Shown here piece after piece: positions 9,793 to 21,815 of a stretch of 64,000 nucleotides of DNA; within the stretch, counting starts at the first letter, position 1; each line of letters starts with the position of its first letter. Source of the DNA: Paramacrobiotus metropolitanus (Eukaryota; Tardigrada; Eutardigrada; Parachela; Macrobiotidae); the NCBI RefSeq assembly GCF_019649055.1, contig NW_026570264.1, positions 124,001 through 188,000 of the forward strand, written 5' to 3'. The notes below the pieces were generated by a model. That model had not been told where the DNA came from. It ran no database searches and saw nothing but the letters and a program-made list of their open reading frames with translations. The translations under genes and the position numbers were made by a program.

Positions 9793-10030
9793 GCCGTTGC
9801 TCCTCTTGGAATTCCGCGTCTTCCTTCTCCACTTGGGTTTCGTTGACTCGTGCTTCGATTATTTTCTGATCGTCCGTCATCATTTCCAATGGTTCGACTC
9901 GACCCATCGGTGCACTTCTGCGTTAGGTGAACTCACGCTGAGTATGGTTTGCTACCATGACGGTGAATCGTTTCCCGTCGTGTTTGGTTACACCGTACAC
10001 CATCTCGACTCCGTCTCGTTTGGGGTCGGA

Positions 10031-10438
10031 TTAACCCAGGTACATCAGTTTTCGTCCGATGGATACTGGTCCATCCATGACGACTTGTACCATCGTTACG
10101 GCTCGAGGTAGGAGTTTGACTTTTTGTTGATATCGAACTCGTGTTGCCTCATAATCTCGAGGTCTTGGCTTTGGCTTGGCCAGCCATGTTTTGGCTACTC
10201 CAAATGGTAGTTCCCAGATAACATGCTCGTTGTCGACATCCAGTTCGTATATATCGCTGTATTGCATGTGGCCAAGTCGTACGCCTTTCTTCAATATCTT
10301 CGGTAGATGGGTCGTATTCTGGATGTTTATCCAGGCCGTGTCTATCTGAGGTCGAATTTCAATCCTGGCTTCGATTGGCCGGACAGGTGGGACTTTTCGC
10401 CTTAGGGTGACAAAGTGAATATGCCTCATAGGGTCCAT
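10031..10438 (-). pseudogene. Retroelement-related open frame, possibly gypsy pol spacer
   Basis: A 135-residue frame with the segment AWINIQNTTHLPKILKKG followed by VRLGHMQ. The pattern N-T-x-x-x-x-x-I-x-K-G-x-x-LG is common in the spacer between protease and reverse transcriptase of Ty3/gypsy elements. It ends VVMDGPVSIGRKLMYLG then TAA. It lies upstream (in minus sense) of the weak gypsy-like linker at 9571-9792, which is the right order for one degenerate polyprotein. No protease DTG or RT motif is seen. Confidence 0.35.
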
Positions 10439-10492
10439 CGGTTTGGCCGTCCGTACCTTAATAGAACACGTTGAGTATGGTGTGAGGGATAC

Positions 10493-10756
10493 TCACTCGC
10501 TGTTAAAGACCACCTGTCGGTCTAACGGCTTAGAGTCAATGAATGGGTCCAGCTTCAGATGGTAAACTTCTGGGCTTTTGTTGCCCAGGTTTAACTCTTC
10601 GATCGTCTTGACTTTCGCAATCCGTGCCTTCCATCGGTTGAAATGCGCTGACTTCTGTTGGTCGTTCAAATTAACCGAGGTGGGTTTTTCGGTCAACAAC
10701 TGCTGAATAAATGACCATCGTCGGAGGTTGGAGATCGTCTTTCTTTGTTTTACCAC
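10493..10756 (-). pseudogene. Uncharacterised frame upstream in the same putative element
   Basis: An 87-residue frame, MVKQRKTISNLRRWSFIQQLLTE..., ending VVFNSE. Immediately after SE there is a GTGAGT donor, with a TTCTATTAAG acceptor 40 bp on, but joining them puts 10031-10438 out of frame. Either it is not an intron or the gene is broken. Function unknown. I group it with the retroelement remnants only by position. Confidence 0.25.
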
Positions 10757-10891
10757 CTCACGATTCTCTTGGGATTTCAGACGGTTTGTGTTCGGCTTGT
10801 TACTTGGGGTGCGCCGGCTTATACTGTTCGGTTTGTTCCGGTAAATCCTCGACTATGAGTTCTGTGTGAACTATAGACCGCAATGCTGTAG

Positions 10892-11377
10892 TTAGCCAGA
10901 CGTCGAAGGTCGGTTCTTCATCCTCCGATGACGATTCGTCCGAATCGTCTTTTCTTGGTTTGTCCGTCTTGCAGTGTCGGACTGACTGATCGAATTCTTC
11001 GTCGGATTCCTCCGACGGTTATCGGAGTCTGTGTTCGCCGAGTCGTTCGTGCTTTGTACGTCCGAGCCGTCCGAGTCATAGTCCTCATTTTCTACGGCCA
11101 TTTCGTCTTCATGTCCGACTTGAGATGTATTACCGTCTTCGACCTGTGCGGTCGGTTGACGTTGGTCGGCCGTATCCGTCGGTTTGGTCGGTCGACTCGC
11201 TCCGTCTTGATTTTTGAGTTCGGTTGGCTGTGAGCCTATGTTGCTCAGCCATCGGATGACTGTCGGTTGAGTCTTCCGAAAGCGGTCTACCTTCCGGTCC
11301 GGTTGCGGAAATGATGGTGACGACGGTCTGCTGTCCGACCAAGTAAGGTCGTGATGCGTTTTGATCGCTCGTATCAC
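10892..11377 (-). other. Low-complexity acidic/polar open frame
   Basis: A 161-residue minus-strand frame rich in Asp, Ser, Asn, Thr and Arg (for example EDYDSDGSDVQSTNDSANTD). No domain is visible. It could be a disordered N-terminal part of the element on this strand or a chance frame in biased sequence. Confidence 0.2.
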
Positions 11378-11409
11378 TCCGTTGTCTGCTTTCGCAGAGA
11401 ATCGTCAAC

Positions 11410-12871
11410 CGAACCGGCAGGATAAAGCAACCGGTAGCGCGCTTTACTTTCCATCTTTTACTCCGTTAAAATTAGAGGATCGGCAGACAGAAGTACACAA
11501 ACTCAGCGCAGACAGAATCATCTGACCTTTCGACGTTGTCGCAATTACCACTTTGGACTGTGTACCTCTAGTCGTCTATAGGTATCTAGACGGGTGCGTC
11601 GTTATAATGGAGGGGGTAAATCAACTTATAGCTTTGTACAGTTCCCTTGCCTTGCACTCTTTATGTCGACTTCATGTCACTTGCTATTATTTTTTATTAT
11701 ATCCAGCGCGGAGCAGGTATCCGATTTTCGGTTAGGGTGACATATTAGCGTGAGGTTTTAAACCGGGCCAAACAGTAAATGCACAGAAATACAGACAGGC
11801 AAAAAAGAGTGCTTAATCAAAATTAACACGGTAAAAGTCATGCTTATAAGCGCCAGTAGTACGAGTATCGAACAAATCAGAAAAATTAAGATAAATAAAA
11901 ATGTCCACAATATATTAAGCTTCCAAGCAAAGGTGGTTCCGTCAACTTTTTTCTTCCCTCCTCTTGATTATGGAGCGGTTTCCTTTTCTGAGGTTGTACG
12001 GTGTTCGGATTCCACCATCACGGTGATGCAGTGCGCTACATGGAATCTTTCTGGATGTTTGGTCTCGTACAGGCATATTGCTTCTTTTTGCTTCCATTTC
12101 GTGAAACAATTTTCGATTTAGAAATGGGCGATTTCAAATTTTTGCTTGATTTTCAAATTATCAACAACTGCGGCCGCGCTGTTAAAAACTGTTAATGAAA
12201 AAATAAACTGCTTATGCCCAAATGGAAGGAGCAGAAAGTAGGTACTGCTTGAGAATAAACCTGCAAGTTTAAAAGGAAATAGATGCTTATAGTTTTTGTC
12301 TGACTTAAAACGAAGTAATGTAGAGGATGCCTATAGAAGTGGTGTAGTGTATGTCTACTGTCTAAAGAGGTACACAGAGAAACAAAAAACCTGTGTTGGT
12401 GTATAGCGGAAGACACTGCGTTTACACTTTCCTCGCTGTACATACAGTTAAAGATTAAGCAGTCGCCCCTCTCATACTCAGAATTCCTAAGCCATGGTGT
12501 GCAGTCCAGTGTACGACAGTCCAGCTTAGTCGCAAAATGGGCTACGTCACATTCTTACATAGAAGACTGGGTTTGAGAGCGCGCGGCAGCTAACTTGATT
12601 CAACAGTTTTAAAGCATTTGGGAATCGTTTTTATTACGCCAAAGCATCAAACAAGGTGCCGAGCCGCCCATATTTCAGTTGTTGTCCGCATGACACTGGA
12701 TGACAGTGTCCCCTGGCCCATCCCTTTTTATCTCCAACAAAGGCACCCAGACACACAACAGCGTGCTAGATCGCCTCCTCTAGATGAGATGCATATTCAT
12801 ACTGCCGCGAGTTAGCTAACGAGATATTCTGCCAACGACTGCGCCAAAATTCAAAAAGGCTAATGCAACAC
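11410..12871. other. Intergenic stretch, nothing recognised
   Basis: One isolated TGACCTTT octamer at 11523. Short frames only. No gene, RNA or clear repeat found. Confidence 0.35.
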
Positions 12872-13058
12872 AACTGGGGCAAAATAGCAGAAGGCTATTT
12901 AGCCGCCAATACTGAGGCAAAATAGCTAAAAGCTATTTGAACTCAGTGTGGGGCAAAATAGCAAAAGGCTATTTTGCCTCGCATACTGGGGCAAAATAGC
13001 CAAAAGCTATTTTGCCACAAAGACTGGGGTAAAATAGCCACTTCGGTAATTTGCATAG
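12872..13058. repeat. Hairpin minisatellite array 2 (inverted relative to array 1)
   Basis: About five degenerate units of the form ACTGGGGCAAAATAGC-(A/C)AAAGGCTATTTTGCC. This is the reverse complement of the unit in array 1 at 5632-5850, 7 kb away. Each unit carries the internal AAAATAGC/GCTATTTT inverted pair. Confidence 0.9.
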
Positions 13059-14067
13059 CAGACTTGGTAATAAAATATTGAGAATGTTGAAATATATTTT
13101 TCTTCGTACTATTACAAATGTATTGAGCAAATAGAAGTTACCACAAGTCGTGCTAATAGCATAAAAATCTGTGCATTTATAAAGTTTTGTTTTATTAGCA
13201 AGGACCACGCCAAAGCCAGTTCAAACGGAATGGCACATTCCTTATATGATTGGAATTTCATATTAGCAGATCCCTCATCGGATGCCTTCTTAGGTCCATA
13301 ATAACTGCCCATTCAGATCATTCACAGTAATCAATTTTAATATTTTTCTGTGAAAATGTGCAGTGGATTATCTGCAACATTCGTTGAAACATTACACGTC
13401 CTTCTGTAGAAGTAGATTGTGGAAGATTTGAGCTTGGCAGTTGTCATAAGTTACACACAAGTTTCATGTTGGATAACTCTGGTAATACACTAAAGAATAC
13501 CTGATTAACTTCCATCCACATTTTGATATGACACAAACACAAAATTCAACCGCTGTTGACGTTGTTTATTACCAATGAAAAAAAATGCTTGTCTATATGA
13601 CCGATTAAGAAGGAACAGTGCACAAGGTAACAGAGCCTGTACAATGATCCGACTGGCGGCAATGTTGGACGAACGGAGGGGCATCCTGCTGACATTGTTG
13701 CGAAGACCTTGTTTATAGTGGTTGAAAAGACGTGATCTCTGCCATCAGGAGAGAGGATAGAATTATTTACTTATCTTTGGCTCCTATATAAGCGCTCACA
13801 AGAACAGTATTTCTTCCGCATGTTCGCACAAATATCAGACGTACTGTGCAGAAAATTTAGCTCAGCTTAGCAGTTGATAAATGGCAGAATGGCAACGCAC
13901 TGGCACTAGGTATGAGTACTTATGGAATAACACCGAGTAACGGATTAATAAAGCGCATTTTATAAGAAAACGAACTTGAATTACGCACTCCAACGATATA
14001 CTAATCCGAAGAAAAAATCACCGGTGCAGTTACTTATTTGAGAAACAGCATATTGTCTCTAATATCG
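13059..14067. other. 3' flank of the melatonin-receptor-like gene
   Basis: AT-rich. No sustained frame on either strand, and no repeat found. Confidence 0.35.
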
Positions 14068-17000
14068 CTATTTACTGCTTTTAGACGGTTGCGACTGCGA
14101 CGCTATTGACTTCTGCCGGCGTAAATGGAAGTTAGTCTTGGTGTCTGTCGGTTCGGCTTTGGTATCACCTGGTAGCACACGGAGCGATCGCATCCCCAGG
14201 ATGATCTTGTAGCCTTCGCGGAATTTATCGTTACTCATCCCGTAGATGACCGGATTAACGGCGGAGTTCCCGTGCGCCATAATGATGGCGATGACGTACA
14301 CCCAGCCCGGTACGCTGCGGGGCTGGTGCGCTAGAACCAGTATGGCAAACAGTGCCCTGCAGAGAGTAAAATGAGTGTATAAATATGTAAGAAAATTATT
14401 ATGTACTTTTACGTTTTCCGTATTAAGACGTTTTGCTCGAACATCAGCAGCTTCTCAAAATAAGCAATTACCACAAAACTTCTGCTCGCATTAGTCTAAA
14501 CAAAATGTTATTTTCTAGGACTAAACAGACATATATTGTAACTGCTAAGAAAATTAATCCCAGATTAAATTACTAAAAAAACAATAAAAAAAGCGCATTC
14601 GGCAACGATGTCTGAATAAAAAAGGTTTGTTTGATATGCGCAAATGCTGACTGTCATTAATGATTAATTGCCGTACTGTAAGTTGCCGCGCAGTAAAGGG
14701 GATCTTACAATACACCTGACCATTTCTTACGCAACTTTATGTAGCGAAAGCGCTTCTATTGCGTAAAACATCGGAACAACGCAGAGGAATATTTGGGAAT
14801 ATTTTACATGCCGTTTTACTTAGAAACGGCTAAGATATACCAGCACGCCAGGAACACCGCGAAGGCTTCGAACAACGTCTTCACCAGCTTAATGTCGTCC
14901 TGCGTGAAATCGGAATGCCGCGGGCGGGTCTGTTTGCCCGGCTCGGAGATGGATCCGGATTTGTACAGTTTCATCTGCGTGCGGACGGTGCGCACTCGGC
15001 GGAAGATGCCGGCGTAGCCGACCAGGACGCCCAGCAAGGGAATCACCACACCGGTGATGACTGTGGTTCACACAGTAATGTTTACATAATGCCAACGGTA
15101 ATGCGTGACCGAGTTTGTGCTTACTATAGAAAATAGCGTAGGAATGCAGTTCCCTGAAAAATATCAAGCAGACGTCGATTGTCATTACCCAGTGTTTAAT
15201 GCTGATGAGGAGAAAGGCTTCTTGGATTTACTTACATGTCGAAAGAGCAGAGATAGTAATCCGACTGGAAACGACTCATGCCCCACCCTAAATTAAGCAC
15301 AACTGACGATAGTAAATTTCCCGAATGGATAAGTAAAAAGCATCTATTGAAGTTTTACATAATCACCCACATTTTTATGTGGTTATTATTTACAATGAAT
15401 TGCAGCTAAACGAAAACATGCGTTGTCATGAGGGCGCCGAATATTTATAACGTACCGACATGGTTGGGAAGATGGAACAAATGGCACAAAATCCATATGC
15501 CGACACACATGAGAATAGTGTTGGCCTGGGTGAAGATGCGCGCGTATTTTGCGTGATGACAGATGAGAACGTACCTGCCGTAATGACCATTAATTAGCTG
15601 CATTTTTCTAGGAAAATTTATTGATGAACAGCGAAAGTGCATAGTCACCGGTTCAAACTTATGGCGCACATGTTCCACATGGATCCCATACAGGCCGGGG
15701 CACAGAAAGCGGCAATCCACTCGCACAGGCTGGGGTTGTGGACGAGAACAGAGCGACCTGCCACCGTACCTAAAACATAATTCTTTCCTTGGCGCACTTC
15801 GGGTAATTTTAACGATGTCCTCTTTTTATGTATACAATCAGTTATGGTGCATAAATTCTTAGCTAAACTGTTCAATGATAACAAATTAAAGTTACAAATG
15901 CCTTTCTCAGCGAAAGAGCGAAACTATTAAAATAAAGAGCAAAAATGAACACCTGACTGGACTTTCCGGACATTTTTAATTATTTTATTAAATAAGAATA
16001 GTTCATCTTTGGTATTTCATAATATCAAACAATTCTTATCTTTGTCATATTAATTTCATTAGTTTTAAGAAGGCGGTTAATAATTTGTTTATTGGCGCAA
16101 TCCGCCAATGTCGCAACCTGCAGAAATTTCGTCCAACGGCAAATACAATCTTAAGTAAACGGGATTCTTATTTTGTGGGTGAAAAACCTAGTTCCGGTAT
16201 TCGATCGGCAATCGTTAAAGGTTTCTCCAAAATTAGCTGTAATTTTATCGATAATAATTTTGCAGCTCACCGACAACGTTGAAGGGATCAATGAGCATCG
16301 TGACGATAAGGTCAGCCAGGGCCAGATTGAGGACAAAGTAGTTGCCGCACGTTCGCAGTGTCTGGTGTGCATAAAACAAACCAAATTACACATGACCTTG
16401 CCAGGTCATTGCCGCGCTGATATTACCTTTATCCGCAGGATGACAACAATCACCTAAAAATAGGAAAAATATATTTAAGATGTCAACATATAAAACTGGT
16501 TGGTCTTCACCAACAATATAAAAACAGAGTGTTGACGTTATGTTCAGTCGACATAACTAGCAAAAAATTCTGTAACTACGTACATGTGATGTTATAAGCG
16601 TGTTGCCGAGAACAACGGCTTTATCAGTTCAAGTCAGAAACTACAATAACGATCCTTTAATCGATTTTTATTGGAAGTGAAGGGCGGTTGAAAGGTTTTT
16701 TACAAAAGGGCAACGAAGCTTTGCATAGAAACCGTTCTTATTCTAGCTCGTCAATTAATTTTATTAAAATTGCCAGTGGGTGTGATGATTGTCGGTTCAT
16801 AAATCCGGTAAGTGGTTCATCTAGGCCAATTAACGCCATTGATAAATGACGCCGGCACGATGCTGTTTTCGTACAGAATTGGGAATACGAGGAATAATCT
16901 TGGGAATACGAGGAATACGAGGAATGTGCCTACGTCTAACTCTTCAGATTCATCACAAATTAAGGGAGACACGTGTAATAAGCGTTGCCGACTTCCGGTG

Positions 17001-17636
17001 AAAATTTCATTCCCAGAAGCAACCTACGTTAGTGGCTGGAAACAAGCACACATTCGGATAAAAATTCAGCCCGTGCCCAAGCAAAGCTGACCGTTCGTAC
17101 GTTTCTATAATTACAGCACCGTTCAGCGTGACATGGAGATGGGCTGAATTTATAGCCGGACTGCCAAAAACATATATGTTTCTGGCAGAATTTAAAATCA
17201 AAGCATTTTAAAATTCAACAAAACAAATGCAAAAATAAAGAAAATTATTTAAATAGTAAATATCAACCAACATTCAATCGATTTTCTCGGACGTGAAGGA
17301 TGCTACTTTTATTTTATAAAAATTTAGTTGCTTTTAGAAATTTTAAAGTTTTAAAAATATTAATTTCTTTTCTGCTGTCTACACATGTTCATACTGGAAC
17401 AAATGGAGAATTTTTGTTCTAGGTTTAGTATTTAAATTACATTTTTATGTGTGCCTGGGCTAATTAAGACTATAGGTACCCGTACGTACAAGCAGATTTC
17501 CGAATGATCCAACCGCCGCACTGATGGACAAGAGCAACGCGGTCAGTACACGCAGACCGGTGTGTTCTTCCAGATAGAACACTGGCAACTCCGCTGTTCC
17601 ATTTTCCCAACTATCGTTTCCTATGGGAATCATCAT
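14068..17636 (-). CDS. Melatonin-receptor-like rhodopsin-class GPCR, nine exons (364 aa)
   Basis: Exons in transcript order are 17636-17490, 16453-16427, 16361-16271, 15769-15649, 15574-15456, 15287-15236, 15153-15125, 15060-14841 and 14356-14068. All have GT-AG borders and all phases close, giving 364 codons plus stop. The 27-nt and 29-nt microexons are needed for closure. Landmarks: N-glycosylation-type NDS and NGT near the N-terminus; GNLL in TM1; LALAD with D75 in TM2; C104 paired with C182 (YYLCSFD) in loop 2; NRYVLICHHAKY at 128-139, which matches the melatonin-receptor NRYxxICHxxKY signature; CWAL with W269 in TM6; NPVIY at about 303-307; and a basic, Ser-rich tail. It is a plasma-membrane receptor. 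Ligand is unknown, and melatonin itself should not be assumed in an invertebrate. It could equally be called moody-like. Confidence 0.85.
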
Positions 17637-19240
17637 CCTCCCACCACGTTAAACACAACCAACATGTGGAACAAAATCTAAGTAAAGTAGAAAGTTTCTC
17701 GATACAACCACATTTCCGTTCCTGTTTCATTCACAAAAATGCTCAACAGCAGCGGTACTTCAAGGATAACTATAACTTCAAAACAGTAATTTGCCGCTGC
17801 AGTCGTGCAAAATTGCTGCAGATTCCCAGTGCAAAATTGCTATTTACTATTAGCATTCCGACGGAGCAACGCGTCGGTAAAGACACAAATTGCAGGTAAC
17901 GGAAGCTGTTTACCGGGACTTTCTGCAAATTACCTACGCCCGTCGCAATAAAACGACTGCTGACTGGTCCCAGATTTCTCTGTACACGACTATTTTTTAA
18001 GCAGCGGCAAAATTGATTAAATGCGCACCGGCGATCAATACACATCCACACCGGCAAAGATCAATTTAATTTCCTCCACTGTATCATCAAGTGTTTTATA
18101 TTGTGTCCACACAACACCGGCAAGAAATTAATCGAGCAACCGTCACAGGCTGACAAGATTAATCCCCTGTGACTCACAGGGGATTAATCTTGTCAGCCGA
18201 TACGGTGCATAGGCTACAGTTTACGACAATATTCTCTTTCCGTCTAACAATATTGCTTAAAGCGCAGCCAAGTAGGTTTCTGTGCATGCAAATGAAGCAG
18301 AAGGAAGGCAGTACTGTTTGTATGCGGTTGAAAAACTGAACAATAAAATCACCAAACAGAGTTCAGCAATATGCAATACGTTAATCGCCAACACTGTGTT
18401 CGAATAGAGAAAAGCTTGTTGGCGGAGTGTGCATTAAAACAAAGCATTTAATGTTTTCCGCCTTACATTATCAGAGTTAGAGCGACACAGATGGCGCACA
18501 TATCGGTTATCCAATTACAACTGGAAGAACCGTTTGTCTTGTGGCCAAGGCGAAAGTCGACGTTGACAACCAAAATTCTGATCGGTTGGCCTATTTGTCT
18601 GCCGGTCCGATGGTAACAGAATAATGTCCTAACTTTGTTCGGTAACTCAGCCGTTACACGCAAAGCGGCGTGGGTGGATTGTCATCGGTCGTTAAACGTC
18701 CATCATAAGTCATAACTAATTCTGTGCCGGTTTTCTATAATTGTTATAGGTTTCTCTGCGGTATTTATTGTCCTCCAATTCCTTCTATCGACTCCGTGGT
18801 TTGTATAACCATCTAAACGAGTTAGTAATTTGGTTTATCTTTTACCTGATCGGTAATTGCAACAAATTACGTATCTACAGAGCAGTGGAAGATGCACTAA
18901 CGCGCTTCCGTTAAAAATTTTGCCAGGCATGTATCGCGTCAACATTGTGCGCGTATAAACTGAACGTGACAGGAAATTAGCCATATACCACTGTCTCGCT
19001 TAGATGGGGCTAGCTCGATGACCGCAGCGTGCCTGGATCATATTAGTAAAATTAATCTAATAAACCACCTATTTTAAATCAATGTAAAGACAAATTTTTG
19101 GCAGGTAAGACCGTAAAGATATGGGCCTAGCGATAGAAAACTTGCGCTCCTTACTTTTTTTTGAAAAAAAATGTAAAAATAATAAACAGGTACATTGCAA
19201 TCCTAAAATTCCATAGAAACCCCTTCGTACTCAATGCAAA
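17637..19240. other. 5' flank of the receptor gene and intergenic DNA
   Basis: Contains the long perfect palindrome at 18148-18198 and otherwise only short frames (for example minus 18463-18663) with no recognisable domain. Confidence 0.35.
18148..18198. repeat. Perfect 25-bp palindrome with a 1-bp centre
   Basis: GGCTGACAAGATTAATCCCC plus TGTGA (18148-18172) is followed by C, then its exact reverse complement (18174-18198). A near-zero loop is unusual in assembled animal DNA. It could be an insertion-derived terminal structure, a hairpin, or an assembly fold-back. Confidence 0.95.
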
Positions 19241-21815
19241 TGAAACATATTTCGCAGCTTACGCCAAACGAAACGAGGTTTCCCATATGCATAGTACTCT
19301 TCCTGGCTTTTCGGCGCTTCACTCTTGACCTGCCAATACTTGCCAACTGCTGCGTTATGAACCGAAGCTATTAAGGTTTCTTGTTGGTGGACCGTAACTG
19401 ATTTCTTGAGCAGGTTGTTTTTTCGTTTCCCTCTCTTTAGTTGTATAGGAAACTGGTTGAAACATTTGGGGAAAGCTAAAACTCACGCCACAATAAATAC
19501 GATCCACGGGTTCAGTGTGCTGTAATTACGCCAAATTTCCACCCTATTCATCGCTGTTGTCTACAGGCTACAGTCACATTTTTTTCACACTTCATTGTCC
19601 TCTTCATCGTCCTGTATGTCATTGACGCCAACAATGTCTACAGCATTAAAGGTAATGTAGAACGATCCCATAATAGATGTGCTGTTTCTTTGGCTACATT
19701 CACTTGCGAATAATTCGTGATGTCAAAATATTAGTGCCTGTTATTACTTCAAAATAATTTGTAATACCTGCAAATAATCAGCAACTGGAAGTAGCCGAGC
19801 GTACAGTACAACAAAGATTTGCATATGAAGATACATGTTTGATTAGTGCATCTGCTGGGTCGCCTGCGTCCCATGCCGGGACGAAATATCCGAAGTATAT
19901 ATTTATAAGCACAAACGGGCATCGTCCCGGCTAAAGAAAACAAAAATACCCGGCTAGTACATTTCAGAAAAAAACGTTTCGGTGACATCCAAACGCAAAC
20001 GCTTTGCATCGACCTTACCTCTTCGTATGGCCGTGGATCACTGGTAGATTTACTTCGTCGTTGTGTCCTGGATGAACAAATGATTGGTGTTTGGTTTCGA
20101 AAGGTTAGCCTGCTCATACCTATTCGAGCAGTTGGGCCTTGCGTTACCGGGATAATACAGCCGACTATGGCTCCACAGTGCATTCCGCATCATGGGATAA
20201 GTAAGCGCTGTATATAGGCTAATACAGCGAACGCGGTTAATATAGCCGCTAATAAACCCCGATAAAATACAGTCGCCTGAAACGTACGCGTAAAGTTTCC
20301 AAAAAGTCGCAAACACCTTAATCTATGAGTATTTACTTCGGTTACGGCTCTTACGTAATTTTCTGTCGTTCGCTGTCATTGTCATTTGTTCGCTCGCTGT
20401 CACTGTGAGACAAAGAACTCACTTCTGAAACATTCTTCAATGAGATGTAATCACAGACGGGTGTGAATATACGTACCATAGAGCCATGAATAAGAGACTT
20501 TTACCTCCACATAGGCGTGTCAACGAAAATTTTCACATTCCGGTAACTAATGTTGACTTTCTTAATAAATTTCAGTGATTAGCGGCTTATTACACCAAAT
20601 TACTGCTATTCCGATAGGCGGTTTGCACGGTCACGCTGCATGGTCCATCGTCATTGCGTGGAAATTTTGGGCTGAAGAAATAAGCCAACGACTGGCTAAA
20701 GCAAACAAAATCCTCGAGCTAACTTTCGTCAAAGAACCCTCTGGGTCAGGCGGCGAGCGTTTTTCTTTTTGGTTCTGTTGTTTGATTGACTTTCTCAATT
20801 CGGTACCTTATAAAAATTGAACGGTCAAATAAAATGCTGGTAAGCGTTTTGCACGCGCCAGGAGAATCGTGCACTTTTCTCATGTTTGTCTCATATCTTG
20901 TGTTTGTAATGCAAATTGAGCTGATAGAGCAACAATCTACCACGTTATCGCCCTTGAATCAACCAAACCAGATTGCGCTGCTGCTCAGTTGCCATGTGGT
21001 TGGGTTGTGCGCTCATTGTGCCGAGATGTACAGTTTAACAATGTGCTCGCCTCAATGCGATCACCGCCAGCAAAAGTGTTCCGTTTTTATGATGGTGCTT
21101 TCCCTAATACTGACAACACAACTCATGACACTCTGTACAAGTACTGCAGTTAAAAATGGACGTTAACACCATATTCAGTGCCAGTATTCAGCTTTTCTCG
21201 CAAAGCGCGACGTCGCTGTGCACGTTCTTGCGCTGGCTCAAGAAAAACAGGAAGTAATGCAGCAGAGATGGGTGTCACCTATCCAGCAAACAAATTATAA
21301 GGTGAGCTTGTAACACGGATGCCCCGGGTACGGGTTAATTATGGCATGACCTTAAAGCGTTATCAAGCGAGTCGCTACCATCACAGCAACCGTCATCGCT
21401 ATCTGCCGTTGATGCTGGCATCCGCATAGTTAAACTGCGGATATGGAATAATCTCCCGTTGCTCCAGTATGTAACTGCTTTCTTGGAACCCGAAATCGCA
21501 ACCGATTAAGCGACTTTGATGTCACAACCCGTATCGGATTGGATGTCATGCTAAATTTTCCACAGCCGGCTTAGCATTGCCTAGAACGTGAGCAAGAGTA
21601 GAAATTCGGAAAATGAGCGCTTGCTAATTTGATCACATTTGACTTATTTTCGAAGCAACAGTCAGCGCTTCCCAGAAACGTTATACAGAAATATACTTGT
21701 AGATCTCGCACGCCTCCAAGATTCCAGAAATTTCGTTTACGGGAGCATGTGTTCTGCATGAATAGAGCAATTCCCTTCTTTTTCTTAAGACATTTTGTCT
21801 CTAACAAGAAACGGT
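19241..21815. other. Intergenic stretch with a possible GPCR fragment
   Basis: On the minus strand at 19487-19560 a frame reads YSTLNPWIVFIVA, like a TM7 with an NPWI motif, ending at a GTGAGT donor. A basic segment (SRVKRRKARKS) lies in frame at an acceptor near 19350. The upstream join would need a 30-nt intron, which is doubtful, so no gene is called. Plus-strand frames at 20575-20820 and 20786-21166 show no domain. Confidence 0.3.

Noticed and set aside
19749-20183. Minus-strand 144-codon frame as a protein gene
   Set aside because: No domain and poor composition. It cannot be linked in frame to the possible TM7 exon at 19487-19560.
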